Shown piece after piece: positions 57,552 through 64,000 of a DNA stretch of 64,000 bases (positions within the stretch are counted from its first letter, which is position 1; each line of letters opens with the position of its first letter). Below the pieces are notes generated by a model. It searched no databases and was not told the DNA's origin. It was given only the letters and a program-made list of their open reading frames with translations. Both the position numbers and the translations under genes were made by a program. Where the stretch lies: NCBI GenBank assembly GCA_016748015.1, contig JAAOMT010000515.1, positions 227,730 to 291,729 on the forward strand. The letters run 5' to 3'. The stretch is from Geosiphon pyriformis. Taxonomy: Eukaryota > Glomeromycota > Glomeromycetes > Archaeosporales > Geosiphonaceae.

Positions 57552-60500
57552 CTAAAGTTGTAGAGTTTTTTTTTATGGTCTAAGGTGATCAGACTAGTTC
57601 CTATCTCGTTGCTTTGAAAAATATTGTCAAGAGACTGGATCCCGAAAGATAATTTTTCAGCCTCGAACAAATCAAATGATTTCAAAGTATCTTTGCGCAA
57701 CGATCCAGGCTCTGTAGCAACTTTTCAAGCAATTTGTTTGCGACTTTATTATACTCATTCCAATTATGTGATTATTGCTCAGATCACGAGGAGGCTTAGT
57801 AGAAACTGGTATTGAGGCCAAAAGAGATGAAAAGTAGAATCAGTTGTGAGTTAAAAAATTCGTCAAATAAACATGAATCAAAGAAAAAAAATTATATTAG
57901 AACTGTTGTCGGAAGTGACTCCCTCAGATTCTATTGATTCTTTATTGTTCTATGTTTCAGGAGATTTTTTATTCTCATTGAGCAGTTTAAAAAGTTTTCA
58001 TATCAATTATCGGTTGACATTTCCAAAAAAGAAAACTGAGCGGACGACTTTTGAAAATTTTGTATGCTTTATGAATTGATCAAATCGATGAAAGCCTAAA
58101 TTGAAAAGTTTTCTGATTAAATTCACAGGAAATTTGAAACGGTGAGGTAAATATATTAAATATAATTACTCACATTCTCTTGTGATTTGAGAAATTCAGT
58201 GTTTCTTTACAAATTGTATAAGTTTGGGGATACTTTTAGGGTTTTTTTTCAATTTCATGATACTTAATAGCCTAAAGGTTTACGTGGATCCAATATTTAA
58301 ATTTTCAAAAGCAAAAAGTAAAAGTAGCCAACGTATTTGTAAGAACAAAAACTTTTATATTTGCATCATCGATGACTTAACCCCCTCTGTTGCCAAGGGG
58401 GATTATAAATTTTCTCAAATTTTTTAAATTAACAATGCTCGGGGCTAAGAAATTTTTGAAACTTAATATTTAACTCCAAATACCTTTAATAGTTCTGCCG
58501 ATTCAAAAGGATTATTTTCAAAAATGATTTACGAATACACCATTTAAAATGTTATCATCTAATCCATTTTTAACCTAAGCCACAATCAATCTGATTTGAG
58601 GTCCAATAAAAAAACCACCATTCAAAATTTTACTTTCTATAGAAAATTTATTATTAGCATAATAGGTCAATTTTTTTTACGGAATCACCAATTACTAATC
58701 ACAGGTCTTTTTAAAATTTATCCTCAAAATCTACACCAAAAGAACTAGTTATTATCGCTTAATTAAAAATAAATATGTATTATATTTCTGAATCTAAAAT
58801 TGATTTGAAAAAATAACAGCGACAACTAAAGTTTCATGAATAGCCAACATTAATATTTGAAATTTATTTATTAACTTTGTATTAATTTCAAGATTTATTC
58901 TATTGTAAAAAAATATTGAATTATAAAAAATTAATCCTCATGTTGAGATGCCAAGATTAATTCCAAATAGTCTCGTTGACCAAAAGGATATTAGAAGAAA
59001 ATAATTTGCAAAGTTTGTTCAAAAAACCAAAGGTTGGAGTAAGAAAAAATATTTAATAAATCGATCCTTGTTTTCTAATGGAACGACATTTTTTATCTTG
59101 TTCAGACTTTTATCAAAAAGAATTTTAGTCTTTCCAAATATTTTATTTGGAACTCTCTTGATATTTGATAATAAAAGATATATTTTTTAAGCAGAAATTA
59201 TTTCCTCGTCCGATAGCATATTACAATAAAAATTAATATGAAATTATTTTATTTATAATAATCAATACATTCTTTTTTTTTTTAAAATTTCAATATTTGT
59301 GATGAAGCTAAGAAACAAGCGTTTAAAAAAGAAAAGAATTTTTTTTTTTTTTTTTTTTTGAACTAATTCTCATAGAATATCCTGATTATTAATTATAAAG
59401 ACGTTTATATTTTTTTTATAAAAAAACTTTTTAAGAATTATTAATTAAAGTATAAACAATTGTTTTTTCTATATCGTTGAACAAGTAACCTTTTAAATTC
59501 CTGGTTTGGAAATTTTCCATTCTTATTTTTTATTTCCAAAAAAAAAAATTCATTTTTTTTTTAGTTCTATTATCCCACTCCCTTTGATATTTGACTACAT
59601 TTCAAGTGGTTAAATCCTTATATATATATTGCGGATGGAATTTGTAATCTGTTGCTCATAAAGTAGAATGAAGTATTGTATTTGTAAACAAATAATTTTT
59701 GTCTGATTCGGTTTTTTAAAAAACAGAAAAAATTACATCATTATTTGATTTACAAGGCACATGTAATGCCATTCGGAGTCCAAATTGAAATTCAACGAAT
59801 AACTTCCTTTTCTTCCTCGCTGCTAATTGGTTTATCCTATAATTATACTGAAAATGGCAATGAAATCAATTTTTACTTAGTGCCTAGCTTTAGCTTTCAA
59901 TTGTTTGATGTTCACAAACGCCACTCTTCCCATATACAGTTTTCTAGGTATACTAAAAATTTAAAACTCACCACCCACTACCCACCCATCACCCATCACC
60001 CATCAAACTACCTCTTCCTCTATCATGGATTCAAAACAAATATGCATATTGAAATCCCATTAAAATGGGAAAAAATTTAATATTGTTTCGGATTAAGTTA
60101 AAGAAGGAAACTAAAAGAAATATATACTATTGAGTAAGGAAAAAGGGTTTGAAAGAATTAAACAAAAACTAAATGTGTGCCTATGTCTTTATTAAAAGTT
60201 TTTGGCGGCTATCTAGAAAAACCTGTTTTGATAAAGTGTTTTTGTTTGAATATGAAGTTTTTTTTTAATATTTGAACATCAATAATACCATTTATATACT
60301 TCTAATTATCTTTTCCCTTGTTATTTTAGGCATGAGATAATTTTTTGAGAATCTAAATTTTCCAAATACAAAACGTTCAAGGATCTAAAACGGAAAAAAA
60401 ATATTTCTTGGGACCAAAAGCTTACATTAAATAGTTACTTCATGTCAGATTTTTTAAATAAGATAGTAAAATTATCGAGTTTCATAATTTAGAACTTTGT

Positions 60501-60723
60501 CAATAAAAAACTTTTTCTGGAAGCTTAAAAAAATAATCTTTCAAAAGAATCTAGTTGTACCTTAAAACTTTTTTTTGCTTTTAGATCGTGTGGGAATTTT
60601 CCGGATGTGCATCATTATAAAGTTCATTTTCGGATTCTAATTGTAAAAAAAATATTAATAAAGCTTTAATTCTTCTCTTAGGTGCTGTAATCTCTTTTTT
60701 GAATTTAAATTTTTGTTATTGTT
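57552..60723. other. AT-rich intergenic region
   Basis: No supported gene. Several short open stretches (for example 57624-57815 and 57873-58079, plus) have no recognised domain. A cccatcac-type microsatellite lies at about 59970-60006. Long T tracts lie at about 59340-59360. Confidence 0.35.
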
Positions 60724-60818
60724 ACAACGGCCATTTCAATTGTGCAATGTGTCCAGGATATTCACCATTGAAAATCGGTTGCTCGAAACTAAGTAATACC
60801 CCTGATCCTGAATGATCC
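60724..60818 (+). pseudogene. Possible 5S rRNA-derived fragment
   Basis: The stretch begins ACAACGGCCAT, the usual eukaryotic 5S opening. It continues with blocks in 5S order: TCC.GGAT, CACCATTGAAAATCGG and CGAAACTAAGTAAT, the last resembling the CGAAGTTAAGCAA of the internal promoter. The final third of 5S (GATGGGTGACC and the closing stem) is missing and is replaced by the palindrome that follows. It is best read as a truncated 5S pseudogene or 5S-derived repeat. Only by-eye similarity supports this. Confidence 0.35.
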
Positions 60819-60819
60819 T

Positions 60820-60854
60820 AATTCATTGTGTGACTACTAGTCACACAATGAATT
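60820..60854. repeat. Perfect 16-bp inverted repeat with 3-base loop
   Basis: Left arm AATTCATTGTGTGACT (60820-60835), loop ACT, right arm AGTCACACAATGAATT (60839-60854). The pairing is perfect and starts immediately after the 5S-like fragment. Confidence 0.97.
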
Positions 60855-61026
60855 TTCAATGGAATTATCATTTTAATGAAATGATGTGCGTGACTTGTTA
60901 TTTGAAATACTCAAAGTATAAATATATAAGATCAACTAGTATTGTAATAAAACTTATAAAGGCTCGTTTAAAAATTTTGACCCCTCACAATAAAAACTTT
61001 CAAAGAAACTTTTTATCCTTTTCATT

Positions 61027-61089
61027 TTTTTTCTTTTCTTTTCTTTTCTTTTCTTTTCTTTTCTTTTCTTTTCTTTTCTTTTCTTTTCT
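61027..61089. repeat. (TTTTC)n microsatellite in F-box gene 5' leader
   Basis: About twelve copies of a CTTTT pentamer end 14 bases before the start codon of the F-box gene. As a pyrimidine tract on the coding strand it lies in the core promoter or 5' UTR, so its length could affect expression. Confidence 0.93.
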
Positions 61090-61102
61090 CACCACTCATA
61101 AA

Positions 61103-62119
61103 ATGCCAAATTTTACATTTGAAAATCAAAACAACTTTACTTTTATACCAACGAAAAGAGTTAATACTTGCTCTTTTAAAGAACCAATTTTTAATTTTTC
61201 TTCAACACTGAAAAAACGAGAATTATTAATTTTCCCTGCAATTGCCACCACAATCCCACCAGAAATCTTTACCAATATATGCGAACATCTTTCATCAGAA
61301 GATCTTTTGTCCTTGACAAAAGTTTGTCGTCGATTTAAAGAATTTTTATGTTCAAGTTCCTCATCAACACAACAAATTTGGCGACAGGCTCGTCTACGTT
61401 CCTTGCCTTTTCTAAAATTACCACCACCATTAACTCTTGACGAAAAGCAATATTACGTCTTGAGCAAATCAGAAATGGGTTGCCAATTTTGTAAAACGAG
61501 TGGAGGTAAAATTTATTGGGCTTTTCGCGCTCGAACTTGTGATAGTTGTCTGGATATTCGAACTTTAAGGTAAAGTTTTTTCATAATTTTTTTACATATC
61601 AAAAATGAATAAATTACTATCTAAATAAAATATGATCAATTTAACTTTTTTTCTTTAGCCATGATAGATTATTTATTGAATGCAATGTCCCTGAGGATGT
61701 TTTATCATCAATACCATTCGTTCATCGAGGACCATCGCGAATTTTTTGGACAAGAGATGTCACTGATTCATTAAAAGACTACAGCTCCCTTCATGATGAT
61801 AAAAAAGAAAATTGGATTAATAAAAAACGATTGCTACTCAATAGTATAATTGAAGATATTCAACGACGAGAACAGCAAGCGTTAGTAGATACTTTGGGAG
61901 CTCGTTTAGATCGATTGCAAGGTTTGCTACAAGAAATTCATGGTCATATGTTAAGGGATAATCCAGCAGTGGGACATTCATTCGGTGAGTTTTTTGGTCA
62001 GGGTTTCATTTTTTCTATTGAATTTTTTTTTGATTATTTTCTAAAAAAAAAAACATTTCATTTTGTTAATTTTAGGCATTTCAATGCCCTATACATCAAG
62101 GAGCTTATCTCCAAATTAA
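61103..62119 (+). CDS. F-box protein with Cys-rich motif and coiled coil, three exons
   Basis: Exons: 61103-61569, 61659-61984, 62076-62119 (278 aa). The F-box is at about residues 48-90: TTIPPEIFTNICEHLSSEDL and LSLTKVCRRFKEFL, then QQIWRQARL. This is a clear canonical F-box, better than in the other two F-box genes here. A CQFC...CDSC pair (about residues 131-151) could bind zinc. After a WTRDV region, the middle exon ends in a charged helix (IEDIQRREQQALVDTLGARL and LDRLQGLLQEIHGHML), likely a coiled coil. The last exon is very short and closes GISMPYTSRSLSPN. The ATG at 61103 was chosen because the frame upstream is only a translated microsatellite and palindrome. Substrate unknown. Confidence 0.87.
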
Positions 62120-62682
62120 TGAATACGCATATAAATAAATATTTTGATACTTGCATATGTATAAAAAAAGAGAAAAAGAAAAGAAAGGAAATTGAACCAA
62201 CAAAAGGCTAGAACCTTTTATGGATCGAGTATTAAAAGACCATTAACTCCCTACATTGATTAAGGTAATTTTTACCCAGAATTAACCTACGTATGGGAAA
62301 AAAGCTTTTTGATCCTGAAAAAAATAATAAGCCATTTTCTTCATTGTGGTTAATGTATAAATCCTGATAAAATAAAGCAAAAAGGCTAAAGCTTAAATAT
62401 AAAGATCGACCTCGTTAAGTTAGACTAGTTCGGATATTTTTAAGCATTTTACACAACAGAGATCAGTTTTTTTGGCTGACAGACCCCGGCTGTACATGAA
62501 TGCAAGATATTTGATTTATTCTAAGGAAGTCTAATTTCCATTCATTTAAATAAATAGATTTTTAAAGCTCTAAACATTAAAATAACCGAAAAGTTAAGGG
62601 TTAGCAACACTATTGAATAACTGAAATAAGGCGAAAATTCAGACCGCGTAATAAATTAAAGTTTACCCAAAAAATTCAAGTA

Positions 62683-62720
<38 letters not shown>

Positions 62721-64000
62721 TTGTTGTTGTTTTGATGAAACGGGAACCACTATAAATATATTATAAACCTTAATAATTTTTTGATTAAAGATGTTTCTTG
62801 TAGAATGAGGCATAATAGCTAGTCAGGCTTTTTCAAAATTCTAAAAGTCAAATCTTTTCTAATTATAAATTTTTGAATAAACCACACCTCGAGTTTCCAA
62901 TCGAACAAAAATTATGATAGAATCCCCCAACACTGGTAAATATACAATGAGAGGTTTTTCCTATTTCTAATGTGAAAAAAGTTAGATTACCATAGCCATG
63001 GTTAAACCCTTTTGCTCTTTTAATTAATTTATTTATTTTTCTTAAATGTTTTTGGAAATTCTATGAAAAAAAGATCTTTGGATTACGTTTTTTTTTCGTT
63101 GAATCTTTGTTTATCTCAACGAAATTCATCAAAAAACGTAACTTAAAATGCTCTAATTTTAATGTAGATTATTTTAACTATGATTTCATTTATTAGGACT
63201 CGTTAGGCAATTGGGCGAAAAAATAATAAAAGATAAAAAAAAGTTTAATCTATATAAAGTTTAGAGCTTGAATCGATCAAATGAAAGAAGGAAAATTGTT
63301 TGATTCATTTAGAAAAGAATTTTTAAAATTATATGGTATAACGAGTAAAAACTTTCTATACTGTCTCTATAGACTATATCATAAAAATTATGGAATTTTT
63401 TGAAATTTATACAATTTTTCTTCTTCTTCTTCTTCTTTAATGATTAAAAAAGGAAAATTAACTGAACAAGCCATTTTTTTTCGACCTAAAATGCAAAATT
63501 CTGTGGCTAAAAATATTTTGAAACTCCATTTTTATCCACAAAAAACTTTCATGGGTAAATCCTAATTGAAAATCTATCTAGTATAAGCCTTGATCATATA
63601 TTACCGTTAATAGAAATGAGTTATTGTTGCAGAAACAGGTTTTGGTAATTTAACTTTTTGATCATATATTAAATGGTCATTTAATTGGATTATTTTTACA
63701 ATGTGATCAGGCTCGGTTTAAAAAATTGGGAATTTTTTTTTTTCGGTCTTTGGTTGTGAAAATTTGGCGCTTGGAAATGCTTCCTGCATTGTCAAGTAAT
63801 TTTCACATGAAAAATACAACAAATAATTTGAAACAATTTATATTCGTCAAGATTTAGTTACACAAATATCACCATTTTTATAGGATTCCAAGAAAAATCC
63901 AGGCAGGCAAATTTTCATACCGTGAAAACCGATACAAGTCCTAGGCTAAAGATTTTCATTATCTGAATAGAATTCTTCAATCAAGATATAATCCGCAAAA
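62120..64000. other. Right flank, no gene supported
   Basis: AT-rich. It holds a (CTG)n/(TTG)n run at 62691-62731, a short minus-strand exon-like stretch near 62900-62950 that reads GDSIIIFVRLETR between an acceptor-like and a donor-like site, and a (TTC)5 run at 63420-63436. None adds up to a gene model. Confidence 0.4.
62691..62731 (-). repeat. (CAG)n/(CAA)n trinucleotide run, potentially poly-Gln
   Basis: On the minus strand it reads CAA x4, GAG, CAG x8, CAA, then CCA GAT ACT TGA, so one frame gives poly-Gln followed by a stop. A TATAG acceptor-like site lies 20-odd bases ahead. It could be the terminal exon of a minus-strand gene, but no earlier exon was proven. Confidence 0.6.

Noticed and set aside
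60812-61102. N-terminal extension of the F-box protein reaching back to 60812
   Set aside because: It would translate the palindrome and the TTTTC microsatellite; the ATG at 61103 gives a normal protein.
1-64000. CRISPR arrays, bacterial operons, tRNA genes, intact LTR or LINE elements
   Set aside because: None were seen; the tandem repeats present have no spacer structure, and no tRNA-like TTCGANNCC arm in context was found by eye.

Overview
The window reads as nuclear DNA of a filamentous fungus, most likely an arbuscular mycorrhizal fungus (Glomeromycotina) or another early-diverging Mucoromycota lineage. The DNA is very AT-rich. Almost every gene is cut by short introns of about 50-115 bases with GTAAGT/GTATGT-type donors and CTAAC-like branch points. 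The families present also fit: F-box proteins, a MATA-type HMG-box protein, a ferritin (absent from most Dikarya), a Sel1-repeat protein, bZIP factors and a multicopper oxidase. Placement below that level cannot be made from this sequence.

Layout, left to right. An F-box/leucine-rich protein (410-2277, minus) and a THEP1-like nucleoside triphosphatase (3633-4448, minus) precede a complete 24-exon MSH5 gene (5235-10062, plus), the meiotic crossover MutS homologue. A dead Tc1-type DD34E transposon lies behind it (10361-11060). A 7-exon secreted multicopper oxidase (14342-16525) follows. Then come three paralogous class 3 lipase genes (17166-18727 plus, 20459-21704 plus, 24017-25590 minus), all lacking the nucleophilic serine of GHSxGG. 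A 20-N assembly gap with duplicated flanks sits between the second and third.

The middle holds a DUF202 membrane protein (30103-30858, minus), a SAM-dependent methyltransferase (33016-34206, minus), a six-exon ferritin with an altered ferroxidase centre (35798-36769, minus) and a Sel1-repeat protein (37904-38680, minus). The right part holds a shortened F-box gene (42539-43736), two tandem intronless bZIP genes (44524-45225 and 46348-46899), a DUF3712-like membrane protein (47204-48280, minus), a possible actinoporin-fold protein (49093-50310) with a Lys/Thr-rich neighbour (50916-51662), a MATA_HMG protein (54589-55155, minus) and an F-box protein with a cysteine cluster (61103-62119).

There is no operon logic: genes are separated by long AT-rich spacers. 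The clearest local relationships are tandem duplications (three lipases, two bZIPs, possibly the 49-51.6 kb pair). Gene models were built by hand from splice signals. Every multi-exon model given as a CDS sums to a whole number of codons, but start codons and a few junctions remain inferences.
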